Source of the DNA: JBDTGE01 sp050742975
GTDB taxonomy: Bacteria > Actinomycetota > Actinomycetes > Mycobacteriales > Jatrophihabitantaceae
DNA length: 31,478 bases
Direction of reading: 5' to 3'
NCBI GenBank assembly: GCA_050742975.1
Contig: JBOGDQ010000075.1
Location: 1-31,478 of the forward strand
Under the pieces are notes generated by a model, which saw only the letters and a list, made by a program, of their open reading frames with translations, searched no databases and was not told the DNA's origin. The position numbers and the translations under genes are program-made. Of this stretch, positions 13,387 to 22,900 are shown piece after piece. The number at the start of each line of letters is the position of its first letter. Position 1 is the first letter of the stretch.

Positions 13387-14709
13387 TCATCGCAGGTGAC
13401 CGAGTTGGTGCCGCAAGCAATCCTCCAGCTGCGGTCGACGCAAGGAATGGCCGGTGCTTGTCAGCCGAGCGGGAATGACCAGCTGGCCGGCAAGCGCGAC
13501 CTCGCGCGCCCCTTGGCGGCCGAGCAGCAGCCGCGGACCGGCAGCAGGGACGGGCAGCAGTGCCGGCCGGCGCAGGACGCGGGCCAGCGTTGCGGTGTAG
13601 TCCTCGTTGCGGACGGGCTGGGGGCTGACGGCGTTGACCGGCCCGGCCAGCGCGGTGTCGAGCACGGCACGCAGGTAGATGTCGGTCAGGTCGTCGAGGT
13701 CGATCCACGAGGTCCACTGCCGACCGTCGCCGAGGCGTCCGCCCAGGGCGGCGGCGAACAGCGGGCGTTGCAGCCGGAGTGCCCCGCCGCGAGGCGATTG
13801 GACGATGCCGGTGCGGATGTGGGCAACGCGGATGCCGGCGGCGCTGGCCGGTGTGGTGGCGCCTTCCCAGGCGGTGACGACGTCGGCGAGGAAGCCGTCG
13901 CCACGCTCGGCGTCCTCGTCGAGCAGTTCGTCGCCGCGGTCGGGACCGTAGTAGCCGATCGCAGACGCGCAGATCAGGGTGTCCGGGCCGGTGGGTTGCG
14001 CGGCGATCAGCTCGGCGAGACGCCTGGTCGGCTCGACGCGGCTGTCGCGGATGGCCCGGCGATGGTCGTCGGTGAACCGGCCGGCGATCGACGCACCGGC
14101 CAGATGCACGACGGCGTCGATGCCGGCCAGCATCGCGGGGTCGGGAGCTGCGGGGTTCCACGGCCGCTCGTCGGGAGCGCTGGTCGCGCGCCGGACGAGC
14201 CGGATGACGCGGTGGCCGCAGACGCCGAGCAAGGCGCTCAGCGCGGTGCCGACGAGACCGGAAGATCCGGTGATGGCGACCGTCAGCGGTGCGGGCCGCA
14301 GCTGCTCCGCTGCCCGGGCGACGGCAAGGTCGTCGGCCAGTTGCCGGTGCCGATAGGCGAACGTCGAACGCAGCGCGGAAGCTGGGACGGGGGTGTCGAC
14401 CTGGTCGATGACGCGCGTCTGCTCGGAGCCGACGGCTTCGAACCGGTGGGTGTGGCGCCAGGGAAGCGGCAGGTTCGAAAGCCGGTCGGCGAACTGGTGC
14501 GGCGGCTGGTAGTCCCTGTGTTGTGCGATCCAGACCAGGCCACCGGGCAGTCGCAGCTCGGCCCGACCGTCGCGCAAGTTGTCCGGTTCGCGCTGCACGC
14601 GCAGTGGCTGCCACGGCGGCACCAGCCGCTGTAACGCGCCGCGGCGCTCGTGCCACGCGAAGGTTTCCTCGATCGGGAACGGCACCACTGCCGTCGCCTG
14701 TATGCCCAC
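13387..14709 (-). CDS. SRPBCC domain fused to TIGR01777-family SDR epimerase
   Basis: A 440-residue two-domain protein. Residues 1-135 are an SRPBCC (START-like) ligand-binding domain (ETFAWHERRGALQRLVPPWQ, then LPGGLVWIAQHRDYQPPHQF). Residues 141-375 are an extended short-chain dehydrogenase of the TIGR01777/YfcH type: NAD(P) loop AITGSSGLVGTAL (GxxGxxG at 148-154), VVHLAGASIAGRFTDDHR, and the active-site region SAIGYYGPDRGDELLDED. The C-terminus is the DUF1731 cap, ending near the LRRPQLEDCLRHQLG helix. The substrate is unknown. GTG at 14709 is preferred over ATG 14739 because AGGAGAG stands 5 nt before it. It is divergent from the photolyase gene and shares its control region. YfcH-like SDRs recur with photolyase, DUF1365 and cyclopropane-synthase genes in proteobacterial light-stress loci. 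Confidence 0.87.
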   Translation of the reverse strand: MGIQATAVVPFPIEETFAWHERRGALQRLVPPWQPLRVQREPDNLRDGRAELRLPGGLVWIAQHRDYQPPHQFADRLSNLPLPWRHTHRFEAVGSEQTRVIDQVDTPVPASALRSTFAYRHRQLADDLAVARAAEQLRPAPLTVAITGSSGLVGTALSALLGVCGHRVIRLVRRATSAPDERPWNPAAPDPAMLAGIDAVVHLAGASIAGRFTDDHRRAIRDSRVEPTRRLAELIAAQPTGPDTLICASAIGYYGPDRGDELLDEDAERGDGFLADVVTAWEGATTPASAAGIRVAHIRTGIVQSPRGGALRLQRPLFAAALGGRLGDGRQWTSWIDLDDLTDIYLRAVLDTALAGPVNAVSPQPVRNEDYTATLARVLRRPALLPVPAAGPRLLLGRQGAREVALAGQLVIPARLTSTGHSLRRPQLEDCLRHQLGHLR

Positions 14710-14766
14710 GATGCCTCTCCTGCCGGTCGGATCATTCAACGGGCTGCCGCGCCCTCACCGCACGGC

Positions 14767-14772
14767 TAGACT
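14767..14772 (+). promoter_or_regulatory. Candidate -10 element for the photolyase gene
   Basis: TAGACT fits the actinobacterial TANNNT -10 pattern and is identical to the padR -10. The 17-bp-upstream hexamer (CTGCCG) matches TTGACA poorly. Transcription would begin near 14779, right at the 11-bp repeats, which would suit repression by a bound regulator. Confidence 0.35.
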
Positions 14773-14778
14773 CGTCAC

Positions 14779-14811
14779 GATCGAACCTACGCGCAACCTA
14801 TGCATCGACTA
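14779..14811. promoter_or_regulatory. Three 11-bp direct repeats, candidate CarH/LitR operator
   Basis: Three consecutive 11-bp units (14779-14789, 14790-14800, 14801-14811) each end in CTA; the first two end in AACCTA and the third in CGACTA. They sit in the divergent SDR/photolyase promoter region. CarH tetramers bind iterated 11-bp direct repeats in Thermus, and a CarH-like gene lies 1.5 kb away, so this is a strong operator candidate. The repeat sequence itself does not match the Thermus consensus I remember. Confidence 0.55.
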
Positions 14812-14860
14812 CCGCTGGCGAGTCCCGCGGGTGCCTTCGACGGTTCGGAAGGAAGTGCCG

Positions 14861-16186
14861 GTGGCGGTCGTGATCGCCCTGTTCACCCGTGATCTTCGGG
14901 TACACGACAATCCGATGCTCGCCGCGGCCAGCCGCGGGAACCTGGTGGTTCCGCTGTTCGTCGCCGACCGGCGCATCGACGAACTCGGCTTCGCCGGCCA
15001 TCATCGCGGGGCCTTCCTGGCCGACTGCCTGGCTGATCTCGACGGCGCGTTGCGGGCGCGCGGCGGGCGACTCGTGGTGCGCCGTGGCGAGCTCCGGCAC
15101 GAGGTCGTCCGGCTGGCTGAGCAGGTCGACGCTGCCGCGGTGCACGTGTCGGCCGACGTGTCGCGGTTCGCGACGGGGCGCGAGCACGCTCTGCGGTCCG
15201 CACTCGCCGAGCAAGGACGCGATCTGGTCGTGCAGGACGGGGTGCACGCGGTGCACGCCGCCGGAGCGCTGGTGCCGGCCGGTTCGGATCATTTCGCGGT
15301 GTTCACCCCGTACTGGCGCCGCTGGAGCGACAGGCCGCTGCGCGACCTGGCTCCCGTCCCGCGCCGGATCAGCATGCCGGACGGGGTCGCCGAGACTCCG
15401 CTGCCGTCACGCGACGACCGGCACGCGTTGCCGCGCGGGGGTGAAGTGGCGGGCCGGCAGCGGGCCGCGCGGTGGCTGTCGCACGGCTTGGCCGACTACG
15501 CCGACCGGCACGACCTGCTCGCCGTCGACGGCACGTCCCGGTTGTCGCCGTACCTGCATTTCGGCTGCATCTCCGCGGTGGAGCTGGTCGCCCGCGTCCG
15601 CGCGCGCGGCGGGCCCGGCGCCGGGGCCGATGCGTTCGTCCGGCAACTCGCGTGGCGCGACTTCCACGCCCAGGTGCTCGCCGCGCGCCCGGACGCGGCG
15701 TGGGCCGACTACCGGGACCGCAACCGGGCGTGGCGCGACGACCCCGAGCTGTTGCACGCTTGGCAGGCGGGCCAGACCGGCTACCCGGTCGTGGATGCCG
15801 GCATGCGGCAGCTCGTCGCCGAGGGGTGGATGCACAACCGGGCCCGGCTGATCACCGGCAGCTTCCTCACCAAGACCCTGGGTTTGGACTGGCGGGCTGG
15901 AGCCGCGCACTTCTTCACGCACCTGCTCGACGGCGACCTCGCCAACAACTGCCTGAACTGGCAGTGGGTGGCCGGCACGGGCACCGACACCCGTCCCTAC
16001 CGGCGGCTGAACCCGATCCGTCAGGCGCACCGCTTCGACCCCGATGGCGACTACGTCCGCCGCTGGGTTCCGGAGCTGGCCGATCTGCCCGCGACCGTCA
16101 TCCACGAGCCGTGGCGGCTGCCGGAGCCGTCGCGGCAGGCGTTGCGGTACCCGGATCCGGTCGCCGCTTCGCCGCCGACACGCTGA
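14861..16186 (+). CDS. phr: Class I deoxyribodipyrimidine photolyase
   Basis: A 441-residue flavoprotein that repairs cyclobutane pyrimidine dimers using blue light. Residues 1-130 are the alpha/beta antenna domain (IALFTRDLRVHDNPMLAAAS). Residues 200-430 are the helical FAD domain with DGTSRLSPYLHFGCIS (223-238), RQLAWRDFHAQ (261-271), WQAGQTGYPVVDAGMRQLVA (301-320), EGWMHNRARLITGSFLTK and LNWQWVAGTGTDTRPYRRLN (365-384). The last is the conserved core that holds the flavin and the electron-transfer tryptophans. Length is normal. GTG at 14861 follows AGGAAG at a 5-nt spacing; the open frame upstream crosses the promoter and operator region and is not coding. A cryptochrome-like role cannot be excluded but the motifs are those of repair enzymes. 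Confidence 0.93.
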   Translation: MAVVIALFTRDLRVHDNPMLAAASRGNLVVPLFVADRRIDELGFAGHHRGAFLADCLADLDGALRARGGRLVVRRGELRHEVVRLAEQVDAAAVHVSADVSRFATGREHALRSALAEQGRDLVVQDGVHAVHAAGALVPAGSDHFAVFTPYWRRWSDRPLRDLAPVPRRISMPDGVAETPLPSRDDRHALPRGGEVAGRQRAARWLSHGLADYADRHDLLAVDGTSRLSPYLHFGCISAVELVARVRARGGPGAGADAFVRQLAWRDFHAQVLAARPDAAWADYRDRNRAWRDDPELLHAWQAGQTGYPVVDAGMRQLVAEGWMHNRARLITGSFLTKTLGLDWRAGAAHFFTHLLDGDLANNCLNWQWVAGTGTDTRPYRRLNPIRQAHRFDPDGDYVRRWVPELADLPATVIHEPWRLPEPSRQALRYPDPVAASPPTR

Positions 16187-16230
16187 TCGGGTCACAGGTT
16201 CAGCGCCGCCGCCAGCCCCGGCACGTCCGC

Positions 16231-16254
16231 GACGGTGACGGCGACGGCGACGGT
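16231..16254. repeat. Four tandem hexamers GACGG(T/C)
   Basis: Four perfect or near-perfect 6-bp units between the photolyase and the MerR-type gene. Read on the minus strand they lie in a short highly biased frame ending LAAALNL before a stop at about 16195, which may be the tail of a lost gene. No start is available for it. Confidence 0.4.
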
Positions 16255-16292
16255 CAGGCTGGGATGGCGCAGCGAATCCTCATGCCCGCGGT

Positions 16293-17195
16293 CTACCCGG
16301 TGCCGGCTGCCTGACCGATCGCGGCGCGGAGCAGGTCGAGCGCGGCGGTTAGGTCGGGTGCGTGCGTCACGCCGGCGGGTAGCCGCGCCGGCCATCCCGG
16401 ACCGCCCGCACACAGCAGCGGCACCCGCGCGACCAGACGCCGCAACGCTCGCCCGTCGGCGGTGTCGCGGCTGCGCGCGAACACCACGACGGCAGCCGGC
16501 TGGACCTGCTCGACCGCGGCACGCAGCGCGACCGCGGGCAGGCTGTCCAGGACGGTGCTCGCGATGCCGTGCTCGGCGAGCGCGGTGGCAAGCGCGTGCA
16601 GGGGGAGGCTGTGCCCTTCGAGAGGTGCCGCGGCCAACAGCGCGCCGCCGCGCGGTGCCGCGGTTCGCACCCGCCGGCGGCGGCGGTGGTCGGCCAGCGC
16701 GGCCCCGATCAGCTCCGCGGCCAGGTGCTCGCACTCGATCCCGGCGCCGGAGGACTCCCACCGCTGCCCGAGCGCCTGCAGCACGGGCGTGAAGACCTGC
16801 GCCCAGGCCGCGACGGTGCCCCGCTCGTCCAGCACCCGCCGGGCGATCCGCTCGGCAACGGCGATGTCGAACGCGTCGATCGACGCGCGCAACCGCTCCA
16901 CCGCCGCAGCGCCGTTTCCACTAGCGCCGTTGGCCCGCCCTGGATCGCGGGAGGGCCCCTCCCGGACGGCCATGGCGGCGGCGCCGGTCGGGACCCCGCT
17001 CTGCACCAGATGATGCAAGCGCTGCAGGCGCGCGACGTCCGTAGCGGTGTAGCGGCGGTGGCCACCGGATGTACGGCCGCGCGGCCCGAGGCCGTAGCGG
17101 GACTCCCAGCTGCGCAGGGTCGACACGCTGACGCCGACGCGCTCGGCCGCGGCACCGACCGACCAGCCGGCGTCCGACCTCGCTTCTAGGCTCAC
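16293..17195 (-). CDS. MerR-type, B12-binding-domain photoreceptor regulator (CarH/LitR-like)
   Basis: A 300-residue regulator with three parts. Residues 10-78 are a MerR winged helix (WSVGAAAERVGVSVSTLRSW, then GGHRRYTATDVARLQRL). Residues 98-175 are the four-helix bundle that caps cobalamin. Residues 178-292 are the Rossmann-like B12-binding domain. The CarH signature is present: Trp146, nine residues, then Glu156-His157. The B12 loop has Glu193-Gly-His195 (APLEGHSLPL), keeping the His that forms the lower cobalt ligand, although the Gly of E-x-H-x-x-G is replaced by Pro. CarH proteins bind adenosylcobalamin, form a DNA-bound repressor tetramer in the dark and fall apart in light. GTG 17195 is the likely start since homology begins 10 residues later; its ribosome-binding site is weak. 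The nearby photolyase/SDR control region carries 11-bp repeats suited to it. Confidence 0.85.
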   Translation of the reverse strand: MSLEARSDAGWSVGAAAERVGVSVSTLRSWESRYGLGPRGRTSGGHRRYTATDVARLQRLHHLVQSGVPTGAAAMAVREGPSRDPGRANGASGNGAAAVERLRASIDAFDIAVAERIARRVLDERGTVAAWAQVFTPVLQALGQRWESSGAGIECEHLAAELIGAALADHRRRRRVRTAAPRGGALLAAAPLEGHSLPLHALATALAEHGIASTVLDSLPAVALRAAVEQVQPAAVVVFARSRDTADGRALRRLVARVPLLCAGGPGWPARLPAGVTHAPDLTAALDLLRAAIGQAAGTG

Positions 17196-17310
17196 CCGCC
17201 CAGTCTCTCGCCTCGCGCGAGTCCTTCGCGTCGTCGAGGACACGCTGGCCTGGGTGGCGCCGTTCCGGTCGAAGGCCGTCGAAGTGCAGTTCCATGTCCC
17301 GCGCGCAGTG

Positions 17311-17992
17311 GAGCACATGCCGAGTGGGCGGAGGCCTACGGCGAGCTCGTGCAGATCGTGCCGCTCGGCAACCCGTTCTCCGAGTTCCCTCTCGTACCCC
17401 AACTCACCCTCGACTTCGCCGAAGCTGCCTTGTACGCCGGTCACGCCGAGCACACTCGCACTCACGTGAGGATCATCTGCGAATCCGGCTGCGCCGGCGT
17501 GTCGACGCGGATCGGCGCCGTCGTCGTCGGAGCCGAAGCACTCGTGGCGTCCGACGACGGCGCGCCGGTGTTGTTCGAACGCGCGCTCACGCTGCCCGGG
17601 GTCGAGGGCTGGCCGTTCGAACGGGCACGGATCGAGCTCGCCTGCGGACTGCGCCTACGCCGGATGCGCAGCTACACCGCGGCGCGGCGTCACCTGGATG
17701 CCGCGCGCTCGATCTTCAGCTCGGCGCGACACCGTGGGCCGAGCAGGCCGCCGATTCCCTCCGCGCCAGCGGACACTCGCTGGTGCGTCACGATGCCTGG
17801 TCACGCGTCCTGACCGCGCAGGAGTTCAAGATCGCCGCTTGCGGCGCGCGGCCTCACCAACACGCAGATCGGCGACCAGCTGCTGATGTCGCATCGAACC
17901 GTCGCCGCCCACTTGCACCACACCTTCCCGAAGCTGGGGATCAGCACCCGCGCCGCGCTGCACAACGCGCTGTCCCGTTACGACTCGCAGCA
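17311..17992 (+). pseudogene. Large LuxR-family (AAA/TPR-HTH) regulator remnant, frameshifted
   Basis: Only the C-terminal third of a large LuxR-type ATPase regulator survives, spread over several frames. The first part is in one frame (AEWAEAYGELVQIVPLGNPF, then LFERALTLPGVEGWPFERAR and YTAARRHLDAARSIF). Homology shifts near 17720 to a second frame (LGATPWAEQAADSLRASGHS, then SRVLTAQEFKIAA) and near 17845 to a third with the DNA-binding helices (LTNTQIGDQLLMSHRTVAAH, then TFPKLGISTRAAL). The final helix is close to natural length. The ATPase domain, start codon and ribosome-binding site are absent. Two independent frameshifts plus 5' loss make this a clear pseudogene. The CarH-like gene ends its 5' side within about 120 bp, and the deletion may have placed the two next to each other. 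Confidence 0.85.
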
Positions 17993-18052
17993 GGTGAGCA
18001 ACCGTCATGACCCGACCGATACCCGCCATGCGAGATGCGAGATGCTGGAACC

Positions 18053-18445
18053 GTGACAGAGCGCAATGTGCTCGGTGACGAGCTGGAGCCGTGTGGCACC
18101 GACCCGCTGACCGGATTCTTTCGCGACGGCTGCTGCAGCACCGGCCCCGAGGATCTCGGCAGCCACACCATCTGCGCGGTGGTGACGGCGGACTTCCTCA
18201 CGCACCAGCGCGGCATCGGCAACGATCTGTCGACCCCGCTGCCGCAGTACGGCTTCCCGGGCCTGGTGCCGGGCGATCGTTGGTGCGTGACGGCGGTGAA
18301 CTGGGCCCGCGCCTACAACGACGGCGTTGCGGCGCCCGTCGTGCTCGCCTCGACCAACGAGGCGGTGCTCGGCATCGTCGCGCTGGAAGTGCTTCGCGAA
18401 CTGGCCGTCGACGTTCCGGCCGACCCGGGCTCGCTGGAGCCGTAG
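18053..18445 (+). CDS. DUF2237 family protein
   Basis: A 130-residue protein matching DUF2237 over nearly its full length: VLGDELEPCGTDPLTGFFRD, then GCCSTGPEDLGSHTICAVVT, ADFLTHQRGIGNDLSTPLPQ, YGFPGLVPGDRWCVTAVNWA and the C-terminal GVAAPVVLASTNEAVLGIV. Several conserved Cys (in EPCGTD, DGCCSTG, HTICAV and DRWCV) suggest a metal or redox site. The function of the family is unknown. GTG 18053 places the start directly before the homologous region; an in-frame ATG at 18035 would add six residues, and neither has a strong ribosome-binding site. It is convergent with the flavin oxidoreductase downstream (18-bp gap). Confidence 0.88.
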   Translation: MTERNVLGDELEPCGTDPLTGFFRDGCCSTGPEDLGSHTICAVVTADFLTHQRGIGNDLSTPLPQYGFPGLVPGDRWCVTAVNWARAYNDGVAAPVVLASTNEAVLGIVALEVLRELAVDVPADPGSLEP

Positions 18446-18463
18446 CGTCGGTCGCGGAGTTAG

Positions 18464-19882
18464 CTAGGAAACCGCGCCTCCCGCCGGTCGGATGTTCTGG
18501 TTGACGTGGAAGGCGTTGTCCGGATCGTACCGGTGCTTCACTTGGGCGAGGCGGTCGTAGTTGCCGCGGTACGACGCGCGCACCCGGTCCTGGCCCTCGT
18601 CCATGAGGAAGTTGACGTAGGCGCCACCCGAGGAAGTCGGGTGCAGCTCCGTCCAGTAGTCGCGTGCCCACTGCGAGATCGCATCGGCGTTGGCCGGGTC
18701 GGGATCGACGCCCACGATGACCCCGGCCCAGCCGCCATCGCGATAGGCGAACGCCGTCGCATCGGCGGGCAGGCGGCTGGCAGCGCCGTCGATCGGGTAG
18801 AGGTGCATGGTCGAGTGACCGGTCGGCAGGAGCGCACCGAACTTGGTGTGCACCTCGATCGCGCGATCGCTGATCTCGTTGAAGAAGTCCGCGCGCCAGT
18901 ACCACTGCAGCCCGGCGGGGTACAGCCCGTCGAACGCGCTCTGCAGCGCGGTGAACGGCAGCTCGTGCAGCCCGATCAGCAGTGGCGAGCCGAAGGACTT
19001 GACGGCCGCCAGGACGTCGTCGGCGCGGTCGTGCGGCCCGGTGTAGCACCACACGATCGCGCACGACTTGCGGCCCCAGAGCTGTTCGGGGAACGGCGGA
19101 GCGGGCGGGATCGTGATCAGGCCGATCCAGCCGCTCAGCTCCTCGGGCAGCGACGGCAGCAGTTCGCGGTACCAGCGCATGACGTCGGCGGTGTCGGCGA
19201 AGTCGTAGAGCACCGGGCCGCCGACGATCGTGCCGTGCTCGCCGATCTCGTGGCACCGGAAGGTGAACGACGTGACGACGCCGAAGTTGCCGCCGCCGCC
19301 GCGCAACGCCCAGAACAGGTCGGGGTGCGAGGTCTCGCTGGCCGTGACGAGGGTGCCGTCGGCGAGGACGACGTCGGCCGAGAGCAGGTTGTCGACGGTG
19401 AGGCCGAAGCGTCGCGACAGGTACCCGATCCCGCCGCCGAGCGTCAGGCCGGCAACCCCGGTCGAGGCGAGGAACCCCGACGGCGTGGCCAGGCCGAAGG
19501 CCACGGTCGCATGGTCGACGTCCCCCCAGGTGCAGCCCGGATCGACGCGGACGGTGCGCGCTGCCGGGTCGACGGTGGTACTGCGCAGCAGCGACAGGTC
19601 GATGACGAGCGCGCCGTCCCACACCCCGTGGCCGGCCGCGTTGTGACCGCCGCCGCGAATCGCGATTTCGAGATCGTGGGCGCGGGCGAACCGCACGGCG
19701 GCGACGACGTCGGCGGCGTCGCGACACCGTGCGATGGCCGCCGGGCGCTTGTCGATCATCGCGTTGTACACGGCACGTGCCGAGTCGTAGCCGGGGTCGG
19801 CCGGCAGGATCAGTTCGCCGCGGAGTTCCGCGGCGAGTTCCGGGTATGGCGCATCCGCGACGCGTTGCGAGGTGACGGTCAA
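18464..19882 (-). CDS. Berberine-bridge-type FAD-linked oxidoreductase
   Basis: A 472-residue flavin oxidoreductase. The PCMH-type FAD-binding domain spans about 45-215: AIRGGGHNAAGHGVWDGALV with His80 as the expected covalent FAD attachment site, VDPGCTWGDVDHATVAFGLA, TGVAGLTLGGGIGYLSRRFG, and ADGTLVTASETSHPDLFWAL followed by RGGGGNFGVVTSF. The C-terminal BBE segment is RGNYDRLAQVKHRYDPDNAF, ending HVNQNIRPAG. The Cys needed for bicovalent flavin attachment seems absent: the position before TGVAG reads LAST rather than CPTV. A single covalent bond is therefore likely. Such enzymes oxidise sugars, alcohols or secondary metabolites; the substrate is unknown. It lies 99 bp downstream of the SARP gene on the same strand and may be its target. 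ATG 19882 is followed by normal family sequence from residue 12 onward. Confidence 0.9.
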   Translation of the reverse strand: MTVTSQRVADAPYPELAAELRGELILPADPGYDSARAVYNAMIDKRPAAIARCRDAADVVAAVRFARAHDLEIAIRGGGHNAAGHGVWDGALVIDLSLLRSTTVDPAARTVRVDPGCTWGDVDHATVAFGLATPSGFLASTGVAGLTLGGGIGYLSRRFGLTVDNLLSADVVLADGTLVTASETSHPDLFWALRGGGGNFGVVTSFTFRCHEIGEHGTIVGGPVLYDFADTADVMRWYRELLPSLPEELSGWIGLITIPPAPPFPEQLWGRKSCAIVWCYTGPHDRADDVLAAVKSFGSPLLIGLHELPFTALQSAFDGLYPAGLQWYWRADFFNEISDRAIEVHTKFGALLPTGHSTMHLYPIDGAASRLPADATAFAYRDGGWAGVIVGVDPDPANADAISQWARDYWTELHPTSSGGAYVNFLMDEGQDRVRASYRGNYDRLAQVKHRYDPDNAFHVNQNIRPAGGAVS

Positions 19883-19981
19883 GGCAGGCTCCTGCTCGTT
19901 CGGGCACTCACCGGGCGAGCGCCTCGCAGTCCACGCTAGGAACGCGCCGTTCGCGCAGCGTTCGCGAACGCGGGTGGCTCA

Positions 19982-22900
19982 TCAACGCGTCGCGGGAACG
20001 CCGAACGCCCCGTTCGGAACGCCACGCAGAGCGAGGTCGTGCGCGCATCGTTCGACCAGCGTGACGCTGCCGTGCGCGGAGGCGAGTGCTGTCGCGGACT
20101 CAAGTCGCGCCACGGCCGCATCGCCGTCGTCGTAGGCCGCTCGCATGCGCAGCACCTCGGGCAGCCACCACACGTCATCACGTGCCAGTCCCGCGGCTGC
20201 AGCGGCGTCGAGCTTCGACCGTGCGGTTTCGGGCTGCCCGTCTCGGTGCGCCAGGTCGGCGACCAGGGACAGCCAGTACGGCATGCGCGCGAACGAGCCC
20301 GCCGCGGAGAGCCGCTCCACGCCGCGCCGGGCGATCTGCAGCCCCGACCCGTCCGTGCGGCTCCATCCGTCGAGGATCAGTCCCCACTCGCGGTAGTAGG
20401 CGAAGTCGTACCGCTCGCACAGCCCGCGCAGCTCGGCGACGCTCTCGCGCAGCGCGCCGACGTCCTGCCGCAGCTGATGGGTGATGCAGCCGTAGGCCAG
20501 TGCCACCGCCAGGCTGTAGGGCGTGTCGGACGTGCGGGCCAGGGCAATGGCCGCCGTGCAGGTCGTCAGGGCGTCCTCGTCGTGGCCGAGCAACCAGTGC
20601 GCGTGCGCCGCCCAGGCCCGGCCGTGCACGTCCGGACGGGTGCCCACGCTCAACGACTGGGTCGTGCCGAACTCGGCCGCCAGCTCGAAGTGTCGGAGCG
20701 CCTCGGCAGGACGGCCGAGGCTGACGGCCGATCCCGCGACCGCGAAGTGCGCAGGCCCGCTGAGCTCCGAGCCGGGATCGACCAGGGCCAGCGCGCGGGT
20801 CGCCGTCCGGTGCGCGTCCTGCGCGTAGCCCTGGACGAACTGCGACGTCCAGAGCCCGACCAGGCCGGTGAGTGCCGAGCTCCGCTGCCCGGTCGTCTCC
20901 GCCAGCTCGATCGAGCGTTCCAGGGTCTGCCGAAGCGCGCTGGACGAGTAGCCGTACCTCGCGTTGAGCGGCGCCGCCATCGCCTCGAGCAACTGGAGTT
21001 CCTTCCGGCTCCGCACGAGCGAGTCGGGCAGGGCCCGCACGATCGCCAGCGCCTCCTCGAGCAGCCGGATCGCCTCGGCGTGGGCGTACATCCGGCCGGC
21101 CACGTCCGCGGCCCGCCGGTAGTACGCGACGGCGCGCTCACCCCGCCCGCCGCGCGCGCACTGCTCGGCGAGCTGGGCGGAGACGGCGTCGGGTTCGTCG
21201 GCGTGCAGCAGTTCGAGGCCCTGTGCGATGCGCCGGTGCAGCAGCCATCGCTGCGGCGGGCTGATCTGCGCGTAGGCGGCATCGCGCAGCAGGTCGTGCG
21301 AGAAGTCGTAACCGTCACCGAGTTCGCGCAGGATCCGGTGTCGCCACAGCTCGTCGACCGCACGCACCACGCTATCGGCGTCGAGGTCGCTGGCCTCGGT
21401 GAGCAGGTCCAGCGAAAAGTTCCGGCCCACGGCTGCGGCCAGGCCGGCCACCTCGCGCGCCGACGCGGTGACCTGCTCGAGCCGATTGCGCAACACCGCG
21501 GCCAGGTCGTCGGCGGGCAGCGGGCCGTCAGCTCCCCGCTCAGCGCTGCTGCGGGCCGCCTCCACGATGTGCAGCGGGAATCCGCCCGTCGCAGCCTGGA
21601 GCAGGTCCGCGTCGTCCGTGGCGAGTGGCCGGCCGGTGATCGTCTCGGCCAGGCGCACCGTGTCGGTGAGGTCCAGCGGTTTCAGCACGAGTTCGGTCAG
21701 CAGGCCGGTGGCCCGCATCCTGGCCGTCCAGTCGGCGAGAACGGCCGAGCTGCCGCCGTCGCGCACGGTTGCCGCCACCATGACCGGTGCGTCAGCCGTC
21801 AGGCCGAGGCCGAACGTCAGGAACGACAGGGTCTCCTGATCGCACCACTGCAGGTTGTCGAGCACCAGCAGCAACGGGCGGCCGACGGCGATGAGTGCGC
21901 GGGCCAGGCCTTCGTAGAAGCGGTGCCGTTGCCAGGCGTCGACCATCGCCCGCGAGCTGGGTACCGGCCCGGACGCCGCCACTGCCCTACCCGACGGGCC
22001 ACCGGACGGCACCAGGCGCTCCACCTCCACCTGCCACACCGGGTCGAGCGCGTCCATCGCCGTGCGCACGGCCGGCGCGCGCAGCCAGTCGGCCACCGGC
22101 GACAGCGCCAGCTGCCCGGCCGTCCCGAAGCACTGCGCGCTCGCCACCACCGCGCCGTGCTGGCCGACCAGACCGGCCAGCTCGGCAACCAGGCGAGTCT
22201 TGCCGACGCCGGGGTCGCCGCACACGAGCGCCAGGCTGGGCCGGCCATCCGCTGCGCGCCGCCACAGCTCGTGGACCAGGCCGAGCTCGGCGTTGCGGCC
22301 GATGAGCCGGGACGGGGCGGGACCGGACCGACCCGACGGCGGTGCGGTGCGAGGCGGGCCGGCAGGTGAGGCGACGGTCCGGGCCAGGAGGCGATCGAGC
22401 GCCCTGCGCGTTGCGGGATCCGGCTCGATCCCGAGCTCGCGTTCGAGGACGGAGGCGCAGTGGTGGTAGGTGCTCACCGCGCCGGCGCGATCGCCGAGCT
22501 CGCCCTGCAACTCGATCAGCCGGCGATAGCCCAGCTCCTCCAGCGGCCGGAGCTGGATCCGCCGTCGCGCGGCATCCGCGGCGCCGGGCAGGTCGCCCAG
22601 CTTTGTCCGGGCCGCGCAGACGAGGTCGACCAGCTCGACGCACTTGCGCTCGAGCTCGGACCTGGCCTCGAGCAGCCAGTCGTCGAACGCGGCCGGGAGC
22701 AGCTCCCCGCGGTAGACGTCGACGGCTGCTGCGGCCCGCTCGAGCGCGGTGTGCGTGTCGCCTGCTCCGACCGCGAGCATCGCCGCGCGGTGCCCCGCCT
22801 CGAAGGCCCGGACGTCGACCCGGCAGGTATCAGTGTCCTGCCAGCCCAGCTGTTTCGACGTGACGACGAGGGATGAATCGTCCTGCAGCGCGGATCGAAG

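Noticed and set aside
13082..14656. Long open frames on either strand across the SDR gene
   Set aside because: Arg/Pro/Ala-rich shadow translations typical of high-GC coding DNA; only the frame at 13387-14709 shows domain motifs.
14579..14860. N-terminal extension of the photolyase
   Set aside because: It would cross the divergent promoter and 11-bp repeats; homology and a ribosome-binding site support GTG 14861.
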